A stretch of DNA of 64,000 nt, from assembly GCA_049841135.1 (NCBI GenBank), contig JASGHK010000008.1, positions 930,001 to 994,000 on the forward strand. Direction: 5' to 3'. Shown piece by piece: positions 54,804-62,209 of this stretch (position 1 is the stretch's first letter; every line of letters starts with the position of its first letter). A program made the position numbers and the translations under genes. The notes beneath the pieces are model-generated. The model saw nothing but the letters and a program-made list of their open reading frames with translations, did not search any database and was not told where the DNA came from. Source of the DNA: JACRCT01 sp049841135. Lineage in GTDB: Bacteria > Myxococcota > Myxococcia > Myxococcales > UBA5297.

Positions 54804-55079
54804 GCCCCGGTCTCAGAATCAACCACAGACGCACGGATGGGACCGGGGACTGAAGGTCCCCGGCTACCTGTACCAAGCCCACTGAAGGGGCTGGCCCCCG
54901 TTGGCCACCTGCTGCGTCGAGTTTCGGGCGTGCGTTGCCTTCGCTCGGTCCTGAGAAGTGACCCCCTCGCGAGGGTCGCCACCCGGCGCAGCCGAAGTGG
55001 AAGTTGCTAGAGGTTTGACCGCTTCTTCTGACATGTTTTGGGGCGTTCGGGAGCGCTCGAACATGCTCGGCCCGGGGTA
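54804..55079. other. Intergenic region after atpF with REP-like element
   Basis: 276 bases without a gene. The first part holds the REP-like repeat (54843-54900). The rest (54900-55079) shows a GTTCG...CGAAC pairing near 55046-55063 and nothing else clear. Confidence 0.45.
54843..54900 (-). repeat. REP-like element, copy 1
   Basis: On the minus strand it reads GGGGGCCAGCCCCTTCAG, then TGGGCTTGGTACAG, then GTAG followed by the hairpin CCGGGGAC-CTTCA-GTCCCCGG. The GTAG-plus-hairpin layout is that of bacterial REP sequences. It matches 57961-58020 in inverted orientation. Confidence 0.65.
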
Positions 55080-55508
55080 CTAAGCCTCGGCGACCGTCGC
55101 CACCCGGCGCCGCCGCTTCTGCTCCTCGACGTGCACGCGAAGCTGGTCCGCGACCTGGGCCGGGTCCTTGATGCCGCGCAGGACGAGCTTGGCCTCGTTG
55201 CGGTCCGACGAGGTGACCACGAGCCGGCCGTAGCCGAGCATGCGCTCGAAGAGCGGTTCCTCGACCTCCAGGTCGGTGACCCGGTACAGCTCCAGGTACT
55301 CGGTCTTCCGTGAGAGCACGCCGAGCTTGAGGATGACGCGCTGGTCGGTCAGGCGCAGGTGAGTGCCGATCGCCTTGAACCAGTAGACGAGGGCGGCGAT
55401 GCCGACGGTGAGCACCGCCAGAATCCAGCGACCGAGCGAATCGAGCGCGGCCGGGCGGCCTTCATAGACGGTCTTCTCTTCGGGCATCGGAGTGGCGTTG
55501 TCGGCCAT
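55080..55508 (-). CDS. Membrane-anchored bacterial PH-domain protein
   Basis: 142 residues. Short N-terminus, one or two hydrophobic segments (WILAVLTVGIAALVYWFKAI) and a bPH-type domain: THLRLTDQRVILKLGVLSRKTEYLELYRVTD, then RLVVTSSDRNEAKLVLRGI. The ATG at 55508 is preferred; the frame upstream runs through a dispersed repeat (HPELVEGE). Function unknown. Such DUF304-like domains are common envelope accessories. Confidence 0.8.
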   Translation of the reverse strand: MADNATPMPEEKTVYEGRPAALDSLGRWILAVLTVGIAALVYWFKAIGTHLRLTDQRVILKLGVLSRKTEYLELYRVTDLEVEEPLFERMLGYGRLVVTSSDRNEAKLVLRGIKDPAQVADQLRVHVEEQKRRRRVATVAEA

Positions 55509-55513
55509 GGCGG

Positions 55514-55530
55514 TCACCTCTCCCTCGACG
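55514..55530. repeat. Dispersed CCTCGACGAGCTCGGG-type repeat
   Basis: A diverged copy of the element at 14125-14145, directly upstream of the PH-domain gene start. Confidence 0.45.
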
Positions 55531-55609
55531 AGCTCGGGATGATGGACGGTCTCAGGATGATGGCCGCCTTGTACCACTTCCCCGAGCGAAAGCGGGCTTC
55601 TGCGCGGGT

Positions 55610-55615
55610 AGGATA
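55610..55615 (+). promoter_or_regulatory. Putative -10 TAGGAT for membrane protein gene
   Basis: TAGGAT 45 bases before the GTG at 55661. No -35 seen. Confidence 0.3.
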
Positions 55616-55660
55616 GACCCTGCTCAGCGCTCGCCCGTTCCAGGGGCGAAGGAGCCGGCA

Positions 55661-56539
55661 GTGCCCAGTCCTCTCTCCAAGGTCAGCCGCGCGGCCGCCC
55701 ACCTGCGCTGGCTCTACATGCCGCTGGGACTCTTCGCGCTCATCGCCGTGGGCGTCCACGCCGGCGCCATGAGCGCCCACGACGGCCTGGTGGTCACCTT
55801 CGACTGGCTCGACGGGCTGGCCGACCGCGCCTCGACGACGGTGCTGACCGCGGTCGGCGCGCTCTTCGGCGCCGAGCCGGCCACCATCGACCGCTGGGTG
55901 ATGGGCGCGGTGGGGCTCATCGACCTGCGCGAGCGCGAGATCATGGCCCGCTGGGTTGCGGTCCTGCTCGAGCTGGCGGCCGACTTCGTGCTCGCCCTGC
56001 CGGCGCTCTCCTACCGGGAGCGGCAGGCGGCGGAGCTGAAGGCCGAGGCGTCGCGCCAGGCGCGCCTGGCGGAGCTGGTCCAGCAGAAGCTCGCCGAGAA
56101 GCACCCCGACGCGCGGCCCGTGCCGCGAGGCGACGTCCTCAAGGTGCTGCTCCACTCGGCGGTCACGGACCCGACCCTGTTGCGCATCGGCATGCCCCTC
56201 GCGACGGCCTGCGCGGTGCTCGCCGGTGCTTGCCGCTGCGCGAGCGAGCTGCAGGCCATCTCGTTCGGCGTCTTCGCGAAGGTGCTCAGCGCCAAGGCGG
56301 CCGGGGATGCGGGTCAGGCGATGGGATTGTTCATCCTGGGCGCGATGCTCGTCTCGCTGGGGCTGCGCGCGGCGATGCAGGCGCTGTGGTGGGCGAACCG
56401 CGTCGCCGAGACCGACCGCAAGGAGCGCGTGGGCGGGCTCAAGCGCCGGATGCGCGGCTGGGTCCGGCTGGGCATCGCCGGTCCCTTGGCTCTGGGGGCA
56501 GCGCTCTTCGGCGCGCCCGTGCTCTCGTTCTTCCGGTGA
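55661..56539 (+). CDS. Polytopic membrane protein, unknown function
   Basis: 292 residues from a GTG. Helices: MPLGLFALIAVGVHAGAM, WVAVLLELAADFVLALPAL, then a charged helical loop (ERQAAELKAEASRQARLAEL), LRIGMPLATACAVLAGACR, AMGLFILGAMLVSLGLRAAM and GIAGPLALGAALFGAPVL. No family recognised. It lies 11 bases before the M23 peptidase gene and is probably in the same operon. Confidence 0.75.
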   Translation: MPSPLSKVSRAAAHLRWLYMPLGLFALIAVGVHAGAMSAHDGLVVTFDWLDGLADRASTTVLTAVGALFGAEPATIDRWVMGAVGLIDLREREIMARWVAVLLELAADFVLALPALSYRERQAAELKAEASRQARLAELVQQKLAEKHPDARPVPRGDVLKVLLHSAVTDPTLLRIGMPLATACAVLAGACRCASELQAISFGVFAKVLSAKAAGDAGQAMGLFILGAMLVSLGLRAAMQALWWANRVAETDRKERVGGLKRRMRGWVRLGIAGPLALGAALFGAPVLSFFR

Positions 56540-56550
56540 GGCGCTAGCGC

Positions 56551-57978
56551 ATGTTCCGCAAGAGCGCCTTCGGCCTGTTCGACCTCCTGATGGCGACGCT
56601 CGCCGTCTCGACGCTGATGACCACCACGCCGCTGGGCGAGCTCATCGGCCGCGCGGCGCGCTACTCCTTCGGCATCCCGTCGAAGTCCACCAGCCTGCTC
56701 TCCTTCTTCGGCAGCCCGGAGTCGAAGGCGAGCATCGCGGCGCTGGCGGCGCCGGAGACGGCGAGCCTGGTGTCGACGGTGGCCAGGGCGTTCGGAGCCG
56801 ATCCCTCGGTGCTCAAGGGCTTCGCGCTCGCCTCGGGTGCGGACCCCAATACGCCCGACCTGCCGATGCGGCTGACGACTCAAGGCCGTGAGCTGTTGGT
56901 CGCGCGCGGTGCCACCGAGTCGGAGCTCTCGAACGGATCCGGGCGCCTTCGAGCGGTGAGCAAGACGCTCTCGGACCTGACGAAGGAGTTAGGGAGCGCG
57001 GATGCGGCGCTGTGTGCGCTGGTCGTCGGGCTCCAGCCGGTGCAGTACGCCGCCGAGCGGGTCCGGGCGGAGCGGCAGGAGCCGACGCTGGAGGCCATCG
57101 CCTCGCACCTGTCGCCAGGATCGCGCCAACAGGTGAACCAGACCGTGGGCTTGGCGCTGCAGCTGGCGACGGCCTACGACCTGGCCTGGCCGGTTGCGCG
57201 CTCGCTCAAGGTCGGCTCGAAGTTCGGCATGCGCATGGACCCCATCAGCAAGGCCTCGTCCTTCCACAACGGCGTGGACATCGGGATGGCCGAGGGCACG
57301 CCCATCGGTTCGGCGGGACGCGGGGTCATCAAGCGCTCCGGTGAAGACGGGATGAACGGCCGCTTCCTGGTCGTGGACCACGGGCGCGGCATCACCACGA
57401 GCTACTGCCACAACTCCGAGCTGCTGGCCTCGCGCGGATCCAAGGTCGACAGGCTCGCGACCATCGCGCACTCGGGCAACACCGGACGGTCGACCGGGCC
57501 GCACCTGCACTACGTCGTGGCCATCGAAGGCGTCGCGGTGGATCCCCTGGCGCTGTTCACGGAAGGCGACCGCGCGCTGACGGCGACCTCGGTGCCGATG
57601 GCGCCTTCCGAACCAAAGGCCCCTGCGCCGACGCCGACGCCAGTGCCGAAGGCCACGCCCGTTCCCGCCAAGGCCAAGCCGGCGCCGACGAAGCCTGCAC
57701 CGACACCGGCCAAGGCTGGCGCGGCGAAGAAGCCTTCAACGCCAGCGAAGGCGTCCGAGGCCGCAAAGCCTGCACCGGCTGAACCTGCCACAGCGCCATC
57801 CGAGACGGTGGTCGAGCCCGCCCCACCGGCGACTCCAGCGCCCGCGCAGACCCCGCCGGAAGAGCCCAAGCCCGCCCCACCGGCGAGCTCCTCGAGCCAT
57901 CAACGCCGGTTGGGACCGAATAGTCACCAGCGCTACGGTCCGGGAACAGGGCCACGCGCCGGGGGCCAGCCCCTTTAG
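56551..57978 (+). CDS. M23 (LytM-type) metallopeptidase-like protein
   Basis: 475 residues. An N-terminal hydrophobic segment, a helical region (residues 50-215), then the peptidase domain (about 220-345): FGMRMDPISKASSFHNGVDI (zinc His and Asp), SGNTGRSTGPHLHYVVAI (the HxH pair). A long Pro/Ala/Lys-rich tail (residues 350-455) follows and may span or bind the cell wall. Role: cross-link cleavage in peptidoglycan or control of another hydrolase. The last codons and the TAG lie in a REP-like repeat, so the C-terminus may have been altered by that element. Confidence 0.88.
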   Translation: MFRKSAFGLFDLLMATLAVSTLMTTTPLGELIGRAARYSFGIPSKSTSLLSFFGSPESKASIAALAAPETASLVSTVARAFGADPSVLKGFALASGADPNTPDLPMRLTTQGRELLVARGATESELSNGSGRLRAVSKTLSDLTKELGSADAALCALVVGLQPVQYAAERVRAERQEPTLEAIASHLSPGSRQQVNQTVGLALQLATAYDLAWPVARSLKVGSKFGMRMDPISKASSFHNGVDIGMAEGTPIGSAGRGVIKRSGEDGMNGRFLVVDHGRGITTSYCHNSELLASRGSKVDRLATIAHSGNTGRSTGPHLHYVVAIEGVAVDPLALFTEGDRALTATSVPMAPSEPKAPAPTPTPVPKATPVPAKAKPAPTKPAPTPAKAGAAKKPSTPAKASEAAKPAPAEPATAPSETVVEPAPPATPAPAQTPPEEPKPAPPASSSSHQRRLGPNSHQRYGPGTGPRAGGQPL

Positions 57979-58020
57979 TGGGCTTCAACCCAGGTAGCCG
58001 GCGGCCTTCAGCCGCCGGTG
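57961..58020 (+). repeat. REP-like element, copy 2 (inverted relative to copy 1)
   Basis: GGGGGCCAGCCCCTTTAG, TGGGCTTCAACCCAG, then GTAG followed by CCGGCGG-CCTTCAG-CCGCCGG. It provides the stop codon of the M23 gene. With copy 1 at 54843-54900 it brackets a three-gene segment. Confidence 0.65.
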
Positions 58021-58295
58021 CGTCGATCGAAACCGTTCCGTCGTTCCGTCGTTCCGTCGTTCCGTCGTTCCGTCGTTCCGTCGTTCCGTCGTTCCGTCGT
58101 TCCGTCGTTCCGTCGTTCCGTCGTTCCGTCGTTCCGTCGTTCCGTCGTTCCGTCGTTCCGTCGTTCGTCGTTCGTCGTTCCGTCATCCCATCCGAGCGCG
58201 CCTCAGCGAATCCCGGACCCTCTGTGCCAACGTGCGTGAGACAGCGACCCCATCCGCAATTACTGTAGGACCACGAGGGTGGGGAGAGACGATGG
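57979..58295. other. 317-base gap holding REP end, octamer array and IS left end
   Basis: The REP tail to 58020, the GTTCCGTC array 58035-58184, a short unique stretch, and from about 58223 the left end of the IS3-type element. No gene is supported. The open frames over the array are repeat artefacts. Confidence 0.6.
58035..58184. repeat. Octanucleotide tandem repeat (GTTCCGTC)
   Basis: Sixteen perfect 8-base units (58035-58162), two 7-base GTTCGTC units and a final 8-base unit. A candidate variable-number repeat. Confidence 0.95.
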
Positions 58296-58826
58296 ATGCG
58301 CAAGGTGCAGACACCGCCCGAGTCCAAGCACGGACCCGTTCCCGAGCCGGAGCCCGACGTTGGGGCGTCGCGGAGCAGCGGAGGCGACCGAAGGGAGCCG
58401 CAGCGTAGCGGCGCCCCAACGTCGGCCGCGCCGCCCGACCCCGAGGTCCCCTCCGACCGCCCGAAGCGGCGCACGTTCACCGCGGAGTACAAGAAGCAGA
58501 TCCTCGACGAGGTCGACGCCTGCTCCGAGCCCGGCCAGGTCGGCGAGCTACTGCGTCGCGAGGGCCTGTACTCATCGCACCTGGTCGACTGGCGTCGGCT
58601 GCGCGACGCCGGGGCGCTCGCCGGCCTCGAAGCCCGGAAGCGCGGCCGCAAGGCGAAGGTCGTCGACGCCCTCGCGGCGAAGGTCGCCGAGCTCGAGCGC
58701 GACAAGCGGCAACTCGAGGAGCGCCTGCGTAAGGCGGAGCTGATCATCGACGTCCAAAAAAAAGTCTCACAGCTGCTGGGGATCCCGCTGGCGACGCCCC
58801 CGGAGAAGGGAGGCGGCGAGCGATGA
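58296..58826 (+). CDS. IS3-type OrfA (helix-turn-helix protein)
   Basis: 176 residues. A Pro/Ser-rich N-terminus, then RRTFTAEYKKQILDEVDACSEPGQVGELLRREGLYSSHL, the transposase_8 helix-turn-helix that binds the element ends, followed by a coiled coil (VAELERDKRQLEERLRKAEL). Near the end a run of eight A (58756-58763) could promote -1 slippage into OrfB, and the -1 frame is open to the OrfB start. The stop overlaps the OrfB ATG (ATGA). The true start may be downstream of 58296, near the HTH. Confidence 0.88.
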   Translation: MRKVQTPPESKHGPVPEPEPDVGASRSSGGDRREPQRSGAPTSAAPPDPEVPSDRPKRRTFTAEYKKQILDEVDACSEPGQVGELLRREGLYSSHLVDWRRLRDAGALAGLEARKRGRKAKVVDALAAKVAELERDKRQLEERLRKAELIIDVQKKVSQLLGIPLATPPEKGGGER

Positions 58827-59830
58827 ACGCCGTCCGCGAGCTCGCCGCCGAGGTCGGCATCGCGCCCGCGTGTGAGGCGTTCGCCGTACCCCGCGCCTCG
58901 TACTACCGCAGCCAGCGCCCGCCGCGGCCGGTCGACCCGCGGCCGGCGCCGCCGCGCGCCTTGAGCACCGACGAGCGCCAGGCCGTTCTCGACACCCTCC
59001 ACAGCGAGCGCTTTGTGGACAAGGCGCCCGCCGAGGTCTGGGCCACGCTCCTCGACGAGGGCACCTACCTGTGCTCCCGGCGCACGATGTACCGCATCCT
59101 CGAGGAGGCCGAGGAGGTCCGCGAGCGCCGCAACCAACTGCGCCACCCCGAGTACAAGAAGCCCGAGCTGCTCGCCGAGGCGCCCAACCAGGTCTGGAGC
59201 TGGGACATCACGAAGCTTCTCGGCCCGGCCAAGTGGAGCTACTTCTACCTCTACGTCATCCTCGACATCTTCAGCCGCTACGTCGTCGGCTGGATGGTCG
59301 CCGAGGGCGAGTCGGCCACCCTCGCCAGCCAGCTCATCGACGAGACCTGCGCCAAGCAGCGCATCCAGCGCGGCCAGCTCACCATCCACGCCGACCGCGG
59401 CACCTCGATGAAGTCGAAGACCGTCGCGTTGCTTCTCTCAGACCTTGGCGTCACAAAGACACACAGTCGCCCGCACGTGTCCGACGACAACCCCTTCTCT
59501 GAGAGCCAGTTCCGCACCCTCAAGTACCGGCCCGACTTCCCCGAGCGCTTCGGCTGTATCGCCGACGCCCGCGCCTTCTGCCGCCCGTTCTTCCGCTGGT
59601 ACAACACCGAGCATCGCCACTCTGGCATCGGCCTGCTCACGCCCGAGGCCGTCCACTACGGCCGCGCCAGCGACCTCCTGGCCGAGCGCCAGCGCGTCCT
59701 CACCGCGGCCTACTTGGCGCACCCCGAGCGCTTCGTCGGACGGCCGCCGACGCCGCCCGTTCTGCCGTCCGCCGTCTGGATCAACCCGCCGAAAACCGAG
59801 CCCGAAGAGGTGCGGGCTGCTGCTCAGTAA
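58823..59830 (+). CDS. IS3-type OrfB DDE transposase
   Basis: 335 residues with an N-terminal HTH_21-like part and the rve integrase core. The catalytic triad is visible: Asp in VWSWDITKLLGP, Asp in TIHADRGTSMKSK and Glu in NPFSESQFRTLKYRPDF. The C-terminal FRWYNTEHRHSGIGLLTPEA is typical of IS3 transposases. Complete, so the element may be active. Codon use is like the surrounding genome. Confidence 0.93.
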   Translation: MNAVRELAAEVGIAPACEAFAVPRASYYRSQRPPRPVDPRPAPPRALSTDERQAVLDTLHSERFVDKAPAEVWATLLDEGTYLCSRRTMYRILEEAEEVRERRNQLRHPEYKKPELLAEAPNQVWSWDITKLLGPAKWSYFYLYVILDIFSRYVVGWMVAEGESATLASQLIDETCAKQRIQRGQLTIHADRGTSMKSKTVALLLSDLGVTKTHSRPHVSDDNPFSESQFRTLKYRPDFPERFGCIADARAFCRPFFRWYNTEHRHSGIGLLTPEAVHYGRASDLLAERQRVLTAAYLAHPERFVGRPPTPPVLPSAVWINPPKTEPEEVRAAAQ

Positions 59831-59876
59831 ATTCGTTCGGTCGCTGTCTCAACGGCGTTGACAACTCCCGGGATGC

Positions 59877-62207
59877 TCAGTTGCCCGCCCCGGCGCGGAG
59901 GCCGGCAGCTCCGTCGTTCAGCACGATCGCCAGCTCCCGCTCCCCCGCGTCCAGCTTCGCCAACCCCGCCTCGCCGACCACGACGTACACGTCCCGCCCC
60001 GGCGGCTGCCCCGCCGACAGCTTCACCGCCAGCGGCGCAACGACACACTCCTCGATGACGCGCTTGAGCGGCCGCGCGCCCATCTTCGGATCGAACCCCT
60101 TCTGCGCCAGCCAATCGCGCGCCGCGGAGTCCGCGCGCAGCGTCAGCCCCCGCCGCACGAGGCCGGTCCGCGCCGCGACGTGCGCCAGCTCCAGGTCGAC
60201 GATGCGCCGCACGTCGTCCTGCGCCAGTCGCCGGAACGCCAGCACATGGTCCAGCCGGTTGAAGAACTCCGGACGGAAGGCCTCGCGCACCGCGCGCAGG
60301 TGGTCCTTGGCATCCGTCTCGGCGCCGTAGCCCACCGGCTCGGTGTCGGTGACACCCAGGTTGCTGGTCATCACGATGATGGCCATCCGGAAGTCCACCG
60401 AGCGCCCCAGCGAGTCCGACAGCCGGCCTTCTCCGAGCACGCCGAGCAGGAGGTCGAACACCTCCGGGTGCGCCTTCTCGATCTCGTCGAGCAGCACCAG
60501 GCACAGCGGCTGCTGGCGCACGCGCTCGGCCAGGCTCGAGACGCCGGGCCCGACCTCGAGCAGCCGCCGCGACGAACCCGGGAGCTGGTACTCGCTCATG
60601 TCGAGCCGGATCATCCGGTCCTCGTGGCCGAAGAGGACGCGCGTGAGCTGCTTGGCGAGCTCGGTCTTGCCGACGCCCGTCGGCCCGACGAACAGGAAGG
60701 TGCCGATGGGCCGCTCGGGGTCGTTCAGGCCGCTCTTGAGCCGCGCGAGAACGCCGGCGCTCTTGTCGCACGCATCGTCCTGCCCGATGACGCCCTTCTT
60801 CAGCATCAGCGAGAGCTTCTCGCGGTCGGCCGGAGCCTCGTCCGAGATGATCTCCAGCGGCAGCCCGCTGTAGCGCACGTACGCCTCGGCGACGTCCCGG
60901 GGGTAGAGCGTGCGCGCCTTGCCCTGGTCGCCTTGAGCGCAGAGCCAGTCCAGGAACCGGTAGGCCTTGCCCGGGAACAGACTGTCCTTGCGGAAGGACT
61001 GCAGATACGAGGTGAGCTGCACCAATCCCGACGGATGGATGGAGACGCCGGAGCGCTTCGCTTGCAGATAGCGCTCCATGAGCGGCGGCACCTTGATGGC
61101 CGCCGGCTCCGCGAGGTTGACGACCAGGAACGCGTCGACGACGTCCGGCGCCTTGCGGCGGCAGCGCACCAGCTCCTCGGGAGTGCACTCGGCGATCAGG
61201 GCGAGCGAGCCTGCCTTCGCCTCGGGGGCCAGCAGATCGGCGATGGAGGTCCCGTCCGGCTGCGGCGCGATGAAGTTGGTCAGCCGATCGACGTAGAGGA
61301 AGTCGCCCTCGCTAGAGAGCTCCTCGACGATCTTGAGGCACCGCTCCTGCCACATGCCCAGGTAGATCATCCCCGCCAGGATTCGGTCGGAGCTGGTGCG
61401 CCAGACGCGGGCCGTGCGCTGCTTGGTCTCCCGGCGCAGCGCATCCATCCACGCGGCCAGGTGGTAGACCCAGGTCGTCTTGCCGACGCCGGGTCCGCCG
61501 ACGAGCAGGATGGACGGACGCGGCGTGCGCTTGAGCGCGCTGCCGGGCCAGCCGTTCGCCAGCGGTGACTCGAGCGGCACCAGCGGCGGGAGCTTGCTGC
61601 GGGCCGCGCGCTCGGTGAGGTCCTCCGCCACCGCCTCGAGGTTGGGCAACGGCTCGCGGTCGGGAGCGACCAAGATCTTCTTCAGGTCGAGGCCGGAGGG
61701 CTCCCACTCGCGCACCCGCTCCTCGCCCTCGTAGCGGAAGTCGTAGAGCGAGCGCGGCTTCTCGCCGAGCATCTCGCTGGAGACGGCCTGGCGCAGCACG
61801 TCGCGCGCGACCGACAGGTCCTCGAGCACGAAGGTCCAGCCGAAGCGCGGCACGACGATCTGCCAGGCGCCGCCCTTGAGCTTGCTCGCGGCGTAGGTGA
61901 GCTTGAGCGGCAGCCGCGCCTTGCCGATCACCGGCTGCTTCTTGCGCAGCGTCATCGGGTGGACCTCGACGCTCAGCGAATGCACCTCGAGCGCCGTCTC
62001 CCAGAGGTAGGGCTCCATCGCCCAGGCGTTGTCCGCCATCCGCGCGGCGCTGAGCACCTCGAGCCGGGACAGGACGTCGGCCTCGGTCGCGCCGTAGGCC
62101 TCGGGCGGCGGCTGGTCGATGGGCAGCTTGGCCGGCAGCATCAGGCCGGTGATGCGCCCGTCGTGATGGGTCTGCAGGTAGACCCGGAAGCTCTTCTTGG
62201 CGCCCAT
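59877..62207 (-). CDS. Hsp100/Clp-like AAA+ ATPase with novel N-domain
   Basis: 776 residues. Residues 1-190 form an unrecognised N-terminal domain (FRVYLQTHHDGRITGLMLP) in place of Clp_N. D1 has Walker A GGPGVGKT (237-244) but its Walker B reads LYVDR (304-308), with Arg where the catalytic Glu should be. D2 has GPTGVGKT (508-515), VLLDEIEKAHPEV and MTSNLG, so it is probably active. The GYVG pore loop of D2 is missing (RRLLEVGPGVSSL). The C-terminal D2-small domain (FDPKMGARPLKRVIEECV) is present. It starts 2 bases after the stop of the upstream partner. An IS3 element lies 14 bases beyond its 3' end. Confidence 0.88.
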   Translation of the reverse strand: MGAKKSFRVYLQTHHDGRITGLMLPAKLPIDQPPPEAYGATEADVLSRLEVLSAARMADNAWAMEPYLWETALEVHSLSVEVHPMTLRKKQPVIGKARLPLKLTYAASKLKGGAWQIVVPRFGWTFVLEDLSVARDVLRQAVSSEMLGEKPRSLYDFRYEGEERVREWEPSGLDLKKILVAPDREPLPNLEAVAEDLTERAARSKLPPLVPLESPLANGWPGSALKRTPRPSILLVGGPGVGKTTWVYHLAAWMDALRRETKQRTARVWRTSSDRILAGMIYLGMWQERCLKIVEELSSEGDFLYVDRLTNFIAPQPDGTSIADLLAPEAKAGSLALIAECTPEELVRCRRKAPDVVDAFLVVNLAEPAAIKVPPLMERYLQAKRSGVSIHPSGLVQLTSYLQSFRKDSLFPGKAYRFLDWLCAQGDQGKARTLYPRDVAEAYVRYSGLPLEIISDEAPADREKLSLMLKKGVIGQDDACDKSAGVLARLKSGLNDPERPIGTFLFVGPTGVGKTELAKQLTRVLFGHEDRMIRLDMSEYQLPGSSRRLLEVGPGVSSLAERVRQQPLCLVLLDEIEKAHPEVFDLLLGVLGEGRLSDSLGRSVDFRMAIIVMTSNLGVTDTEPVGYGAETDAKDHLRAVREAFRPEFFNRLDHVLAFRRLAQDDVRRIVDLELAHVAARTGLVRRGLTLRADSAARDWLAQKGFDPKMGARPLKRVIEECVVAPLAVKLSAGQPPGRDVYVVVGEAGLAKLDAGERELAIVLNDGAAGLRAGAGN

Positions 62208-62209
62208 GG

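Larger units (their letters stand above)
58223..59863 (+). mobile_element. IS3-family insertion sequence
   Basis: About 1.64 kb. The left end TGTGCCAACG...GAGACAGCGACC and the right end, reversed, TGTCAACGCCGTTGAGACAGCGACC form imperfect terminal inverted repeats with a 12-base identical inner part. Two overlapping frames encode OrfA and the DDE transposase. A short CTC next to both ends may be the target duplication, but the ends are not exact. It inserted between the octamer array and the Hsp100 operon. Confidence 0.8.

Noticed and set aside
58035..58184. CRISPR array
   Set aside because: The repeats are contiguous octamers without spacers; no cas gene is present.
58018..58268. Open frames reading RRSVVPSF or NDGTTERR repeats
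   Set aside because: They only translate the GTTCCGTC octamer array and have no independent start context.
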